Assembly: GCA_030064795.1 (NCBI GenBank) | Contig: JASJEI010000003.1 | Span: 1-64,000, forward strand | From: Pleurocapsa sp. MO_226.B13 | GTDB taxonomy: Bacteria > Cyanobacteriota > Cyanobacteriia > Cyanobacteriales > Xenococcaceae | Direction: 5' to 3' | Length of the DNA: 64,000 nt | Part shown: positions 8,282-17,575 of the stretch, one piece after another | Layout of the letters: each line of letters starts with the position of its first letter | How positions within the stretch are numbered: the stretch's first letter is position 1 | Position numbers and translations under genes: made by a program | Notes under the pieces: model-generated | What the model was told of the DNA's origin: nothing | The model's input: the letters and a program-made list of their open reading frames with translations, nothing else | Database searches by the model: none

Positions 8282-8836
8282 TTATACTGCTGTGGGCAGG
8301 ACTCTATTTAAATTACGGCTCAATACGTAAAGTTTGTGGGTTTTGATTCCATATTGTCGCTGTGCTATTTTACGAGTTATCTTAAATCCCATTTTCTGCC
8401 AAAACTCTAGTCCTAAATCGTTGGCTTCAATAACACAGAGAGATATTTGTGTTACGTTCTGCATTGATACCCAATGCTCAAAACTCCTGTAAAAATTAGT
8501 TCCCAAGCCTTTCTTTCGGTGTTCTGGAGCAAGTACCATCAACCCGATCCACCAAGTTCGATTGTCAGGATAGTGTCTGAGCGATGAGATCGCGCCTATC
8601 AAAATATTATGCATATCAAATAGACCAAAGATATAGACATCTTGTGTTGTCTTTCCTTCTGGCACTAGATCGAACTCTTCACGGGCAGCCGTCGGTGAAA
8701 ATATTTCTCCATTTGTGAGAAGAGCAAAGTCCCTACATCGCTCATAGAGTTCTTGAAGTACATTTACATCTTTAGGTAAAAGCTGCTTAATTGAATATCT
8801 AAAACTGGCTAAAGAAAAACCGCTTAAATTATTCAT
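8282..8836 (-). CDS. GNAT family N-acetyltransferase
   Basis: The protein has 184 residues. The acetyl-CoA-binding motif A is visible as VLAPEHRKKGLGTNFYRSF, with the Arg-x-x-Gly-Leu-Gly loop. It is followed by SLCVIEANDLGLEFWQKMGF, the standard motif B with the Asn that orients the cofactor and the FWQKMGF helix. The substrate is unknown. It is upstream of, and on the same strand as, the cupin gene, so the two may be cotranscribed. Confidence 0.85.
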   Translation of the reverse strand: MNNLSGFSLASFRYSIKQLLPKDVNVLQELYERCRDFALLTNGEIFSPTAAREEFDLVPEGKTTQDVYIFGLFDMHNILIGAISSLRHYPDNRTWWIGLMVLAPEHRKKGLGTNFYRSFEHWVSMQNVTQISLCVIEANDLGLEFWQKMGFKITRKIAQRQYGIKTHKLYVLSRNLNRVLPTAV

Positions 8837-9103
8837 ACTTCCCTATCTATAATATCGTATGCGATCGCCAGTTAGGATACTGGATTTTGTCTAGTCGTCA
8901 CTCTTAAAACTTTCCTTAATAGGTTGTGAAATCATCGTATATTTGACAGATTCTAAAATTGAATCGAGAAGAATTAGAGATGAAATTGCGATCGCACTGC
9001 TTTAATAGTTGCTAGTAGTGCCTGTAATTTTGTAATTTACTTTATCTCGATCGCAACAGCTCGAAACATTGGTGCGAACTTCTATACGACCATATTTGGC
9101 TGA

Positions 9104-9168
9104 AAATTCGCAAGAAAATCTCAGTTTTCTTGCGAATTTATTCTTAGTTATTCTCAATAAGCTAAGAA
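9104..9168. ncRNA. Two adjacent strong hairpins, possible small RNA or repeat
   Basis: The arms at 9104-9118 (AAATTCGCAAGAAAA) and 9125-9139 form a perfect 15-bp stem with a 6-base loop. One base later, TTCTTAGTTATT (9141-9152) pairs with 9156-9168 through 12 positions with a single bulged G. No T run follows, so this is not a classical terminator, and the nearest genes both point away from it. It could be part of an unannotated transcript, a protein-binding palindrome, or a mobile repeat. Confidence 0.4.
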
Positions 9169-9654
9169 CAAGTTTATCCGACGCTCTCGATCATTTATTG
9201 CCAAGCAACGATTGACAAAACTTAACAATAAACACCTCTCAGGTACTTATAGCGTTCTCATCTCTTGCGGTTCAACTGTATTTATTCTTCAGTTGGAGCT
9301 GGAGAAAAATCTCTCTAGGCTAGTCACTGCAAGCCGATCTGGATAGATAAAGCTTATCGCTCGAAACAAATATTTCTGACGTTTTCTCAAAACTAAAAGA
9401 AAATACTTGTCAATAACCCCAATTTGACTGTAAGGTAGTTAAAAGCTTATTGAAAATTGACAGCAATAATTTACAAAGGAGGTTGGAATTGCGATCGCCA
9501 TAACCACAAATCCCCGAAAACTAAAATTTTGGTTGTTTTGTGAAGTTGTTAGCGCAAGGGCTTTTTAATCATTTGCCCTCAAGAATTTAATCTGTCTCGT
9601 TCCTTGCTTCAACTACGGTTACGAAATCTAAAAACAAATTTTTTTTGAAATTTA

Positions 9655-9684
9655 TTGAATATTATTAGCAATAAGTTGTATGAT
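9655..9684 (+). promoter_or_regulatory. Candidate flavodoxin promoter
   Basis: TTGAAT (9655-9660) and TATGAT (9679-9684), separated by 18 bases, form the best -35/-10 pair upstream of isiB. The surrounding sequence is AT-rich (AATATTATTAGCAATAAG) and could hold a Fur-type operator, as expected for an iron-repressed flavodoxin gene, but no clean consensus Fur box is visible. This would give a leader of about 250 bases. Confidence 0.35.
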
Positions 9685-9706
9685 ATTGAAGAGTTTTTTT
9701 CTCATG

Positions 9707-9747
9707 CCAGGTCGGGAATTAGGTAAAGAAAAACGCCTAATTCCTGG
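9707..9747 (+). promoter_or_regulatory. Hairpin in the presumed flavodoxin leader
   Basis: GGAATTAGG (9715-9723) pairs perfectly with CCTAATTCC (9736-9744). An alternative register extends the structure by pairing CCAGG (9707-9711) with CCTGG (9743-9747). It lies about 200 bases before the isiB start. A role in transcript stability or attenuation is possible but not shown by the sequence. Confidence 0.4.
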
Positions 9748-9944
9748 TTCTTAATCATATAAAGTAGAACTTTCTGGTAATTCGATTATCTTGATGCTAC
9801 TCGCTCCCAAGGCTTAATTATCTCCAAACAATTAGTTAATACTCTCAATAAGTAAAAAGGTAATTTCCTACTAGAAACCCGATCGCTCAGTCGGCAAATT
9901 ACGTCACATAAAACTATCAAATAAATCAACAAGAAACATAAATC

Positions 9945-10460
9945 ATGGCTAAAATTGGTCTTTTTTACGGCTCAACTACAGGCAAAACAGAAGCAGCAGC
10001 CGAGGCAATTCAAGCAGCTTTAGGCGGTGAAGATGTGGTGGCTCTACACGAAATTGCTAATGCCACCGATAGCGATTTTGCCAACTACGATCGCATCATA
10101 ATTGCTTGTCCTACTTGGGATGTTGGTGAATTACAGGCTGACTGGGAAGGCTTTTATGAAGACGATCTCGATAACATCGACTTTAGTGGTAAGAAGGTAG
10201 CTTACTTTGGCACTGGCGACCAGGTAGGCTATGCCGATAATTTTCAGGATGCTATGGGAATCTTAGAAGAAAAAATTTCTAGTCTAGGGGGAGAAACAGT
10301 GGGTTATTGGTCTACTGATGGCTACGAACATGAAGCATCCAAAGCCGACCAGGGTGGTAAATTTGTCGGCTTGGCTCTAGACGAAGACAATCAATCAGAA
10401 TTAACCGACGAGCGAATTCAAGAATGGACGACACAGCTAAAGACTGAATTTGCTCTGTAA
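9945..10460 (+). CDS. isiB: Flavodoxin
   Basis: This 171-residue long-chain flavodoxin carries FMN and replaces ferredoxin as the photosystem I electron carrier under iron limitation. The phosphate-binding loop GSTTGKTE is at residues 9-16. The aromatic residues that sandwich the flavin lie in CPTWDVGELQADWEGFY (Trp near 58) and in GTGDQVGYADNFQDA (Tyr near 97). The inserted loop typical of the long-chain form is present. It is followed by two hairpins, so it is probably monocistronic. A Dps gene is 1.2 kb downstream. The assignment is secure. Confidence 0.97.
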   Translation: MAKIGLFYGSTTGKTEAAAEAIQAALGGEDVVALHEIANATDSDFANYDRIIIACPTWDVGELQADWEGFYEDDLDNIDFSGKKVAYFGTGDQVGYADNFQDAMGILEEKISSLGGETVGYWSTDGYEHEASKADQGGKFVGLALDEDNQSELTDERIQEWTTQLKTEFAL

Positions 10461-10462
10461 TT

Positions 10463-10481
10463 AAAAAGCTTTGAGCTTTTT
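10463..10481 (+). terminator. Short hairpin just after isiB
   Basis: AAAAAGCT (10463-10470) and AGCTTTTT (10474-10481) form a perfect 8-bp stem with a 3-base loop, two bases after the flavodoxin stop codon. The stem ends in T residues. It may act together with the stronger hairpin at 10511. Confidence 0.5.
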
Positions 10482-10510
10482 GACAAGTTTGGGGATTCTC
10501 CTCTCCATAT

Positions 10511-10561
10511 AGGGAAAAGTGTCCGAATATAATGAGCCAACATTATCCGTTGCTTTTCCCT
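10511..10561 (+). terminator. Rho-independent terminator of isiB
   Basis: AGGGAAAAG (10511-10519) pairs with CTTTTCCCT (10553-10561), with an inner ATAATG/CATTAT pair closing a 6-base loop. A T-rich tail (TTTATTCTT) follows directly. It separates isiB from the next gene at 10594. Confidence 0.75.
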
Positions 10562-10593
10562 TTTATTCTTACCGTTACTAGAATCATCTACTT

Positions 10594-10917
10594 ATGCTGC
10601 ATCTAGTCTTTTGTGTTGGTATTTGGACATTAATTTCTGCTTACATCTTCTGGCGGTTAATAGCGATCGCCACCAAGGCTTTTAATCATCTCAAACGCCT
10701 ACATCAAATACCTTGTTCTCAATGTGCTTATTTTACAGGGGACTACCGACTCAAATGTACGGTTAACCCGATGATTGCCATGTCAGAAACAGCAATTGAC
10801 TGCCGAGATTTTATCAATAGCGATGCTTTCCAACTAGATTTTGCCCATCGTCAGACTGCTTGTAGTGGTTGTCTGGCAAGAAAAAATCATAACCTTCAGT
10901 ATTCCAGTTTAAACTAA
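10594..10917 (+). CDS. Conserved cyanobacterial cysteine-rich membrane protein, function unknown
   Basis: The protein has 107 residues with an N-terminal hydrophobic segment (about 3-27), then a soluble part with seven cysteines: IPCSQCAYF, RLKCTV, IDCRDF and ACSGCLARK. One more Cys lies in the membrane segment. The CxxC...C...C...CxxC spacing suggests a metal or iron-sulfur site, or disulfides, on one face of the membrane. I recognise this as a conserved cyanobacterial hypothetical; no function is known to me. It lies between flavodoxin and an alpha/beta hydrolase whose start is only 10 bases after its stop, so those two are probably cotranscribed. Confidence 0.7.
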   Translation: MLHLVFCVGIWTLISAYIFWRLIAIATKAFNHLKRLHQIPCSQCAYFTGDYRLKCTVNPMIAMSETAIDCRDFINSDAFQLDFAHRQTACSGCLARKNHNLQYSSLN

Positions 10918-10927
10918 CCTACTTAAA

Positions 10928-11701
10928 ATGAAGATATCCCCTGAGACAGCACCAGTTTGGATTAATGCTAATCCTAGTTTTAAATACTTTAGCGGTCGAA
11001 TCGTTCGTTATTTATCTCGACAAATCCCCATCGCTTATTGGGAATATCATCAAGAGCCAGACGAATCGAGTTCAATGCAGATTGCTCTGATTTTACTTCA
11101 TGATTATCTTAAATCTAAGTCTCAACCAATCGATCTAATCGGTCATAGTACGGGTGGCTTACTAGGATTGATTTATGCTCGCAAATATCCTTGGAAAGTC
11201 AAATCATTGACGTTATTGGGAGTAGGTTGTAATCCTGCAATTGACTGGCAAAGCCATTACTATCAGATGCGGAAACTTTTGCCTTGTTCTCAAGAAATGC
11301 TTTTGGCACGGATGGTACAGATGATGTTTGGTCATCAAAGCCGAACTCATGTTATCGATTTAGTTAATCTTCTTCAACAAGACTTATATACCGCGCCTAC
11401 TGCCCATTCTCTTTATCAATTAGAGCGAGTCGATTCGGGACGAGTATCAGTGCCAATGATGGTTTGCGGTAGCGATAATGATGGCATAGTAGATCGCCCC
11501 GCTCTAGATGGATGGGCGGATTACTTAAAAGATGATGATGTATTGTGGACAAATCCCTTGGGACATCATTTCTTTCATTACTTCTTTCCCGAACAAACAG
11601 GCAGACAAATAATTAAATTTTGGCAAAGAGTCAACGCCCAAAAAACAAGCATCTCTCCTAAATCAAATATCTTAGAAGAGATTTGCAATCCTTTACTTTA
11701 G
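10928..11701 (+). CDS. Alpha/beta hydrolase
   Basis: The protein has 257 residues. The nucleophile elbow is GHSTGG at 72-77 (Ser74). A plausible acid is Asp in [10 protein letters not shown], and the histidine is in [13 protein letters not shown]. The core order is that of cyanobacterial alpha/beta hydrolases related to lipases or haloperoxidases. The N-terminus lacks the usual HGFPS oxyanion motif; it begins [13 protein letters not shown], so a few upstream residues may be missing or the oxyanion hole is formed differently. The gene follows the cysteine-rich membrane protein by 10 bases, and its stop overlaps the convergent Dps stop by 4 bases. Confidence 0.8.
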   Translation: MKISPETAPVWINANPSFKYFSGRIVRYLSRQIPIAYWEYHQEPDESSSMQIALILLHDYLKSKSQPIDLIGHSTGGLLGLIYARKYPWKVKSLTLLGVGCNPAIDWQSHYYQMRKLLPCSQEMLLARMVQMMFGHQSRTHVIDLVNLLQQDLYTAPTAHSLYQLERVDSGRVSVPMMVCGSDNDGIVDRPALDGWADYLKDDDVLWTNPLGHHFFHYFFPEQTGRQIIKFWQRVNAQKTSISPKSNILEEICNPLL

Positions 11702-12252
11702 TTAGCACCATTACCAACAAAAGCCAAAGTTAAACTGTCGTGAACGAGGAAATGCTGTAAATGATAAGCTCTTTCCTCAGTTTTGAGTAAAATTTGCTCG
11801 TAGAGGTAACGAGTAGCGCGATCGCCTAAACTTTCTGCCTGAGTTGCCTGTTGGCGTATTAATTGAATAATTGCTTGTTCTGCTGCTAGATCGTGTTCTA
11901 CCATTTCCCGTTCGCCAAAAACACCATCAGCTTCTTGCTCGAAGCAGCATAATTCAGCTAGCTTACTAAAACTTGCAGCAGGTATGCCACCCAAACCATT
12001 GAGTCGTTCGCCTATTTCATGGACGTGTTCTTGTACTTCGTCATAGCTTTCAGCGAAAAACTGGTGCAGTGAATAATATTCTGAACCTTCAACGACGAAA
12101 TGATGTTTTTGATATTGCAAATATAAAGCCTGAAAACTCGACAGAACCGCATTAAAACCTTCGCAGACTGGTTCGGTAACGCTTTTGTCTAATAAAATTG
12201 GATTATCTTCTACATGACCAAACGGACGTAACAAACCTGTGGTAGTGGACAT
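11698..12252 (-). CDS. dpsA: Dps-family ferritin-like DNA-binding protein
   Basis: This 184-residue Dps protein forms a dodecamer that oxidises and stores iron using hydrogen peroxide and protects DNA. Ferroxidase ligands at the subunit interface are seen in [10 protein letters not shown] and [20 protein letters not shown], where His, Asp and Glu appear in the usual order. The C-terminus carries extra histidines ([10 protein letters not shown]). Length is near that of cyanobacterial DpsA proteins. It is convergent with the hydrolase gene and shares a 4-base overlap. Together with flavodoxin it makes a local iron and peroxide stress cluster. Confidence 0.94.
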   Translation of the reverse strand: MSTTTGLLRPFGHVEDNPILLDKSVTEPVCEGFNAVLSSFQALYLQYQKHHFVVEGSEYYSLHQFFAESYDEVQEHVHEIGERLNGLGGIPAASFSKLAELCCFEQEADGVFGEREMVEHDLAAEQAIIQLIRQQATQAESLGDRATRYLYEQILLKTEERAYHLQHFLVHDSLTLAFVGNGAN

Positions 12253-12548
12253 AATCTTCTTCTCTCATTAAGTTAAGTTTATTGACAATATCAACCTAAC
12301 ACAAAACTGCTTATTGATAATTAAATAGTAACAACATTTGGTAATTAATTTCATGGTGAGATGATTTTTGAGGATATTTATAGATTTAAATCAATCATAA
12401 CTATTGAAATTAACTAGCATTAATTAGAAAGCCAAAGGAAATTTATTGTTTCAGGAGGGAAAAGGCGATCGCTTTTTTCTGTAATAATTAAATAATTAAC
12501 TCGATCGACGATAGGGTAATTGATGGTAACCACAAAATTGATTGTCTC

Positions 12549-14264
12549 ATGGTTAAGATCGTTAAATCTACAGCTTCTATGCAGACTCGTGATGGGATAA
12601 GGCTGGATGCAGATATCTATCGTCCCGATACAGAGGAAGAATTACCAATTCTGTTAATGCGTCAGCCCTACGGACGGGAAATTGCTTCGACGGTAGTTTA
12701 TGCTCATCCACGTTGGTATGCAGCCCAGGGTTATATTGTCGCGATCCAGGATGTTAGAGGTAGAGGAACATCTCAAGGGAAGTTCGATCTTTTTACTCAT
12801 GAGGTTGCAGACGGTTGGGATACGATCGCCTGGGTATCGGAACTACCCCATAGTACGGGAGAAGTGGGGATGTATGGTTTTTCTTATCAAGGAATGACTC
12901 AACTATATGCAGCAGTAAATCAACCGAAGGCTTTAAAAGCGATCGCGCCAGCGATGGTAGCATACGATCTCTATACCGACTGGGCTTACGAAAATGGAGC
13001 TTTTTGTCTTTATGCCAATTTAGCTTGGGCAATCCAGTTAGCAGGGGAAACTGCCCGTTTGCGAGGGGATGAGGCTGCTTATCTGGAATTATATCGAGCC
13101 AGTCGAAATTTACCCCTCAATGAGCCAATACCTGCCAATCCCGAACTGATGCGGAGGTTAGCACCCGATTCCTTTTATCATCAGTGGTTGAATAATTTTA
13201 ATCCCGATGCCGAGTATTGGCAGCAGCGATCGCCAAAATATCTTTTAGAGAAGCTAGATTTACCGATGTTGCACGTTGGCGGTTGGTTCGATCCTTATCT
13301 GCGGGGTACATTAAATCTCTATCGGGCAATGGCAACTAAAAGCAAGCAACCACAGCATCTTTTGGTCGGCCCCTGGGCTCATCTTCCCTGGGGGAGAAAA
13401 TTAGGTACGGTAGATTATGGGGTTGAAGCTCAAAATCCGATCGATCGGATCCAGATCCGTTGGTTCGACCATTTTCTTAAAGGTAAAGATACGGGACTTT
13501 TAACTGAATCTCCCATATGTTTATTTGAGATGGGGAGCAACCAATGGCGGGAGTGCGATCGCTTTCCCGATCGTCAGCAAGTTTATTATTTAGCCAGTGA
13601 CGGTTTGGCGAGTATCAGAGAAGATAGCGGTATGCTGTGGCAATACGAAACAGAAGCCACAGATTCTCTTTCTCCCCGTGAATTATTAGAGATGGACTTA
13701 ACTCAAGAAATTAGAGAATTTGAGAATCATACCGATATTTTAGTTCACGATCCCTGGCGACCCGTACCAGCTTTGGGCGGACACGCTATTTTTCCTGGAG
13801 GTTCTTGCGATCGCAATCTTTTGGACTGTCGAAGTGATATCTTAACCTACACCTCTGCACCTTTAGAATCCGATCTGCACCTCGTTGGCGAAATTGCGAT
13901 CGAAGTTTATTGTAGTGCAGAACAACCGAGCTTCGATCTATCTGCGGTTTTGTCTACCGTTCAACCCGACGGCAAAGTAATTAATTTTACTCAAGGTTAT
14001 ACTCGCGTACTCGCTCCTAAATTAGAAGCAATAAAAATAATCAAAATTCCGCTTCAGGCTACCTGTATGTGCCTAACTGCTGGAAATAGTTTGCGTCTTA
14101 GTCTTAGTTGCGCTTGTTTCCCCGCCTATCCTGTCAATCCTGGTACGGGCAAATTACCTCACGAATCTCGTTTGATGGAGATGCAAATAATTACTCTCTC
14201 AGTTTATTCTGGTGCAGATTATCCCTCACGAATCATCGCCAACTACTACTCTGTCAATAATTAA
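12549..14264 (+). CDS. CocE/NonD family hydrolase (X-Pro dipeptidyl-peptidase S15-like)
   Basis: The 571-residue protein has the CocE two-domain layout. The N-terminal alpha/beta hydrolase carries MQTRDGIRLDADIYRP, the oxyanion region MRQPYGR, and the nucleophile Ser112 in YGFSYQGM. The Asp is in VGGWFDPYLRG and the His in VGPWAHLPWG. The C-terminal jelly-roll domain runs from about residue 390 and includes TYTSAPLESDLHLVGEI and the closing GTGKLPHESRLM segment. Members cleave esters (cocaine esterase), glutaryl-acylated antibiotics or X-Pro peptides; the substrate here is unknown. It is divergent from dpsA and convergent with secA. Confidence 0.88.
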   Translation: MVKIVKSTASMQTRDGIRLDADIYRPDTEEELPILLMRQPYGREIASTVVYAHPRWYAAQGYIVAIQDVRGRGTSQGKFDLFTHEVADGWDTIAWVSELPHSTGEVGMYGFSYQGMTQLYAAVNQPKALKAIAPAMVAYDLYTDWAYENGAFCLYANLAWAIQLAGETARLRGDEAAYLELYRASRNLPLNEPIPANPELMRRLAPDSFYHQWLNNFNPDAEYWQQRSPKYLLEKLDLPMLHVGGWFDPYLRGTLNLYRAMATKSKQPQHLLVGPWAHLPWGRKLGTVDYGVEAQNPIDRIQIRWFDHFLKGKDTGLLTESPICLFEMGSNQWRECDRFPDRQQVYYLASDGLASIREDSGMLWQYETEATDSLSPRELLEMDLTQEIREFENHTDILVHDPWRPVPALGGHAIFPGGSCDRNLLDCRSDILTYTSAPLESDLHLVGEIAIEVYCSAEQPSFDLSAVLSTVQPDGKVINFTQGYTRVLAPKLEAIKIIKIPLQATCMCLTAGNSLRLSLSCACFPAYPVNPGTGKLPHESRLMEMQIITLSVYSGADYPSRIIANYYSVNN

Positions 14265-14275
14265 TTGATGGGTTG

Positions 14276-14311
14276 GGGGAAGCAGGGGAAGCAGGGGAAG
14301 CAGGGGAAGCA
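14276..14311. repeat. Tandem 9-bp repeat
   Basis: The unit GGGGAAGCA occurs four times perfectly at 14276-14284, 14285-14293, 14294-14302 and 14303-14311, and then decays into AGGGAAG. It begins 11 bases after the CocE-type stop. Short GGGGAAGCA-like arrays are common in cyanobacterial spacers. The rest of the spacer to 14482 shows no gene. Confidence 0.85.
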
Positions 14312-14482
14312 AGGGAAGATACTTATTAATATTTATCCCTCAAATCAATGTTGACAGACCACTATAGCACTCGAACTATATATTAGAACATCCATAAAAC
14401 CTTTTGCGCCTTTGTGTCTTTGCGAGAGATAAAATTCATTGTCTCAACCTTTGCGGTCTTCTGCTATACCTGCACTGCTAAT

Positions 14483-14506
14483 AAAAAAACCAGCAACCAG
14501 TGCTGG
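14483..14506 (-). terminator. Rho-independent terminator of secA
   Basis: On the minus strand CCAGCA and TGCTGG (14501-14506 and 14490-14495) form a 6-bp GC-rich stem with a 5-base loop, followed by seven T residues (14489-14483). It lies about 40 bases past the secA stop. Confidence 0.8.
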
Positions 14507-14546
14507 CTTCTGTAAGTTATGCAGTTATCGAACTTGTGGCTTTCTT

Positions 14547-17402
14547 TTATACTGCTTGAGGTTGAGGTTGGGGTGGTTGGGGTTGGGGTTGGAATTGGAA
14601 CAGGGAGTAAACGACGTTACGACGAATGTCGATCATCATCTCTAAGAACATTTCATAACCCTCTTGTTTGTACTCAATCAAAGGATCTTTTTGTCCGTAA
14701 CCCCGCAGTCCAATCGACTCCCGCAAGGCATCCATCGCCTGGAGGTGTTCTCGCCAGAGAGTATCGATCTGTTGCAGGATAAAGAATCTTTCTGCTTGAC
14801 GCATTAACCCAGGTTGCATACTGTCGATTTGATGTTCTTTGATGTCGTAGGCTTTGCGGACTTCTTCACAAAGGAAGGTTTTCATCTCATTGACGGTCAT
14901 GTCCTCTAGGTGTTCGGGTTCGACATCTTCCAAAAGATAGATAAACTCTTTGGCTTTATCAACTAATTTGTCCAGTTTCCACTCTTCAGGAGGTAATTCG
15001 GGATTAACATAAGCATCGACAATTTCGCCCATGGTTTTCTCGGCGTACTGGATTACCTGTTCCTTGAGGTCTAACCCCTCTAGTACCCGACGACGTTCGG
15101 CATAGATAGCCCGACGCTGGTTGTTCATTACCTCGTCATATTCAAATACCTGCTTGCGGGTATCGTAGTAGAAAGTTTCCACTTTCTTTTGCGCCCCTTC
15201 TAGGGAGTTAGTCAGCATTTTAGACTCGATGGGCATATCGTCTTCTACTCGCATCATGTTCATCAAGCGTTCGACGCGATCGCCACCAAAGATTCGTAAC
15301 AGGTTATCCTGTAAACTGAGGAAAAATCTGGTCGAACCAGGGTCGCCTTGTCTGCCCGCCCGTCCGCGCAATTGGTTGTCTACCCGACGGGATTCGTGAC
15401 GTTCCGTACCGATAACATGAAGTCCGCCATTGGCAATTACTTCATTGTGTTCGGCATCGGTGAATTTTTCGTATTCCTTGCGGATGACTTTATATGCTTC
15501 TCGCAATTTCTGCAATACAGGGTCGCTAACTGGAGCGTTTTCCGCTGCAACGGCAATTTTTTCTTCTGCTTCTAGTTCGGGTAGACTTTGTTCGCCATAT
15601 TTTTGCACGGCAAATTTAACGGTTTCCTTAAGTAGATTTTCCGCTTCTGCCGATAGTTCGGTAGGAAAGATTTGCGGGGAAGCTTTCCAAGTTTTCACTT
15701 TCTTGCCATTACCACTAGCAGCAAAGCCTTTGGGAGAGTTTTTGCTAGTATTTATACCTGGAACGTTTGCCATTAAGCTATCATCTTCTGGGGCAACGAT
15801 TTTGGGCATCAAATATTCCCTTACCTTTAATCTTGCCATGTAGTCGGCATTACCACCCAAGATAATATCCGTACCTCGTCCAGCCATATTGGTCGCAATG
15901 GTTACGGCGGTTTTACGTCCAGCTTGGGCAACGATTTCTGATTCCCGCTCTACGTTTTCGGGTTTAGCATTGAGTAGATTATGCTCGATCCCTCGTTGCT
16001 GTAGCAACTGAGAAATTAACTCTGATTTTTCGACGCTAGTCGTACCGACCAATACGGGACGACCTCTTTCATGCATATTAGCCGTGTCTTCAGCTACTGC
16101 TTGCCACTTACCAATTTCTTTTTTGTAAACGACATCGGAAAGATCTACTCGTTTGGAGGGTAGGTTAGTAGGAATAATTGTTACCTGTAAGTTATAGACC
16201 TTTTCAAATTCAGTTTCTTCTGTTTTCGCCGTACCAGTCATCCCCGCCAGGGTGGGATAGAGGAGGAAAAAGTTTTGATAGGTAATACTGGCTAAAGTTT
16301 GAGTTTCTTTTTGAATTGGTACGCCTTCTTTGGCTTCAATTGCCTGGTGTAAACCATCACTCCAACGTCTTCCTGCTAATACCCTACCCGTAAATTCATC
16401 GACGATAACCACTTCATCGTTGCGTACCATGTAGTTAACGTCTTTGGTAAACAATTCTTTAGCTTTAATCGCGTTGGAGATATAGTGCGCCCAAGGATTT
16501 TCAGGGTCGTATAAATCGCTTACCCCCAGAATTTCTTCTGCACGGGCAAAACCTTCATCGGTCATCAGGATATTACGCGCTTTTTCATCTACCTCATAGT
16601 CGCCGATCCCCTCTTCACCGTTTACATCTTCGTCGTAGTCTTCATCTTGTCTGACTAACTGTTCGGCTACCTGTGCTGCTAGAAGATATTTTTCTGTGGG
16701 ACGTTCTACTTGTCCTGAAATGATTAGGGGAGTTCTAGCTTCGTCAATTAAAACTGAATCTACCTCGTCAATTACACAGTAGTTGAAGGGACGCTGAACC
16801 ACTTCTTCCATCGAAACAGCCATGTTATCCCGCAAATAGTCAAAGCCTAACTCGCTGTTGGTGGTATAGGTAATATCACAGGCGTAGTTTTTCTTTCTTT
16901 CTTGAGGACTCATACCTGCTTGAATTAGCCCTACGGTTAAGCCCAAGAAACGGTGGACTTGTCCCATCCATTCTGCGTCTCTTCTTGCTAGGTAGTCGTT
17001 AACCGTGACCACGTGAACCCCTTTACCTGTCAAACCATTAAGATAAGCGGGAAGCGTACACACTAAGGTTTTACCTTCCCCAGTCTTCATCTCCGCGATT
17101 TGCCCTTTGTGTAATACTATGCCTCCAAGTAACTGCACGTCATAGTGACGCATTCCCAAGACTCGAATTGCAGCCTCTCTGACTACGGCAAAGGCTTCGG
17201 GCAAAATCTCTTCGAGAATTTCGTTTACTTCTTCATCGTTTTTGCCTTTAGCAATTTGCTCGCGAAATTCTGCTGTTTTAGCTTTTAGCTCTTCGTCAGA
17301 CAGTTCTTTGATGTCTTCTTCCAGGAGGTTAATTTCTGCAACTAAAGGCTGGAATTTTTTTAGTTTGCGTGCATTAGGATCGCCTAGCAGTCTTTTCAGC
17401 AT
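14547..17402 (-). CDS. secA: Preprotein translocase ATPase SecA
   Basis: This 951-residue ATPase motor drives unfolded proteins through SecYEG into the thylakoid lumen or periplasm. Walker A is MKTGEGKT at 105-112 and the DEVD box is at 212-215. The preprotein cross-linking domain follows, and the second helicase half includes [13 protein letters not shown] and [11 protein letters not shown]. The helical scaffold and C-terminal linker are present; the end is a Pro-Gln run ([13 protein letters not shown]) with no CxCxnCH zinc motif, as is normal in cyanobacteria. An insertion around residues 540-570 carries Lys- and Ser-rich sequence. secE of the same pathway is at 39783. Confidence 0.98.
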   Translation of the reverse strand: MLKRLLGDPNARKLKKFQPLVAEINLLEEDIKELSDEELKAKTAEFREQIAKGKNDEEVNEILEEILPEAFAVVREAAIRVLGMRHYDVQLLGGIVLHKGQIAEMKTGEGKTLVCTLPAYLNGLTGKGVHVVTVNDYLARRDAEWMGQVHRFLGLTVGLIQAGMSPQERKKNYACDITYTTNSELGFDYLRDNMAVSMEEVVQRPFNYCVIDEVDSVLIDEARTPLIISGQVERPTEKYLLAAQVAEQLVRQDEDYDEDVNGEEGIGDYEVDEKARNILMTDEGFARAEEILGVSDLYDPENPWAHYISNAIKAKELFTKDVNYMVRNDEVVIVDEFTGRVLAGRRWSDGLHQAIEAKEGVPIQKETQTLASITYQNFFLLYPTLAGMTGTAKTEETEFEKVYNLQVTIIPTNLPSKRVDLSDVVYKKEIGKWQAVAEDTANMHERGRPVLVGTTSVEKSELISQLLQQRGIEHNLLNAKPENVERESEIVAQAGRKTAVTIATNMAGRGTDIILGGNADYMARLKVREYLMPKIVAPEDDSLMANVPGINTSKNSPKGFAASGNGKKVKTWKASPQIFPTELSAEAENLLKETVKFAVQKYGEQSLPELEAEEKIAVAAENAPVSDPVLQKLREAYKVIRKEYEKFTDAEHNEVIANGGLHVIGTERHESRRVDNQLRGRAGRQGDPGSTRFFLSLQDNLLRIFGGDRVERLMNMMRVEDDMPIESKMLTNSLEGAQKKVETFYYDTRKQVFEYDEVMNNQRRAIYAERRRVLEGLDLKEQVIQYAEKTMGEIVDAYVNPELPPEEWKLDKLVDKAKEFIYLLEDVEPEHLEDMTVNEMKTFLCEEVRKAYDIKEHQIDSMQPGLMRQAERFFILQQIDTLWREHLQAMDALRESIGLRGYGQKDPLIEYKQEGYEMFLEMMIDIRRNVVYSLFQFQPQPQPPQPQPQAV

Positions 17403-17575
17403 AGTAGTTTTTATGAATAGTCGGGATTTTTATCGATCTAATTATTTGCTTTCTAAGCTTCGATCGCTTAGTTAGTCAGCTGTCTTTAATATCATTTAAT
17501 AATTCTATCATTTGCTCAGTTAGACAAGATTTAGGGATTTCTACCCATAAGCTAGGGAGTTCGGAGTTCATTGAT

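Larger units (their letters stand above)
8837..9944. other. 1.1-kb non-coding gap between GNAT and flavodoxin genes
   Basis: No coding frame of convincing quality lies in this divergent spacer, which is long for this window. It contains two adjacent strong hairpins (9104-9168), a candidate promoter (9655-9684) and a hairpin in the presumed flavodoxin leader (9707-9747). GCGATCGC or partial HIP1 sites are also present. The isiA-family gene that precedes isiB in some cyanobacteria is absent. Confidence 0.6.

Noticed and set aside
9945..12252. Possible isiAB operon with a chlorophyll-binding isiA
   Set aside because: No CP43-like frame exists upstream of isiB in the 1.1-kb gap.
14276..14311. 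Possible CRISPR-like array
   Set aside because: The 9-bp units are directly abutting with no spacers; it is a simple tandem repeat.
14439..14782. Two plus-strand frames opposite the 3' end of secA
   Set aside because: Both run over the secA terminator and the antisense of its Pro-Gln tail. Low-complexity Gly/Val/Leu content comes from the complementary strand.
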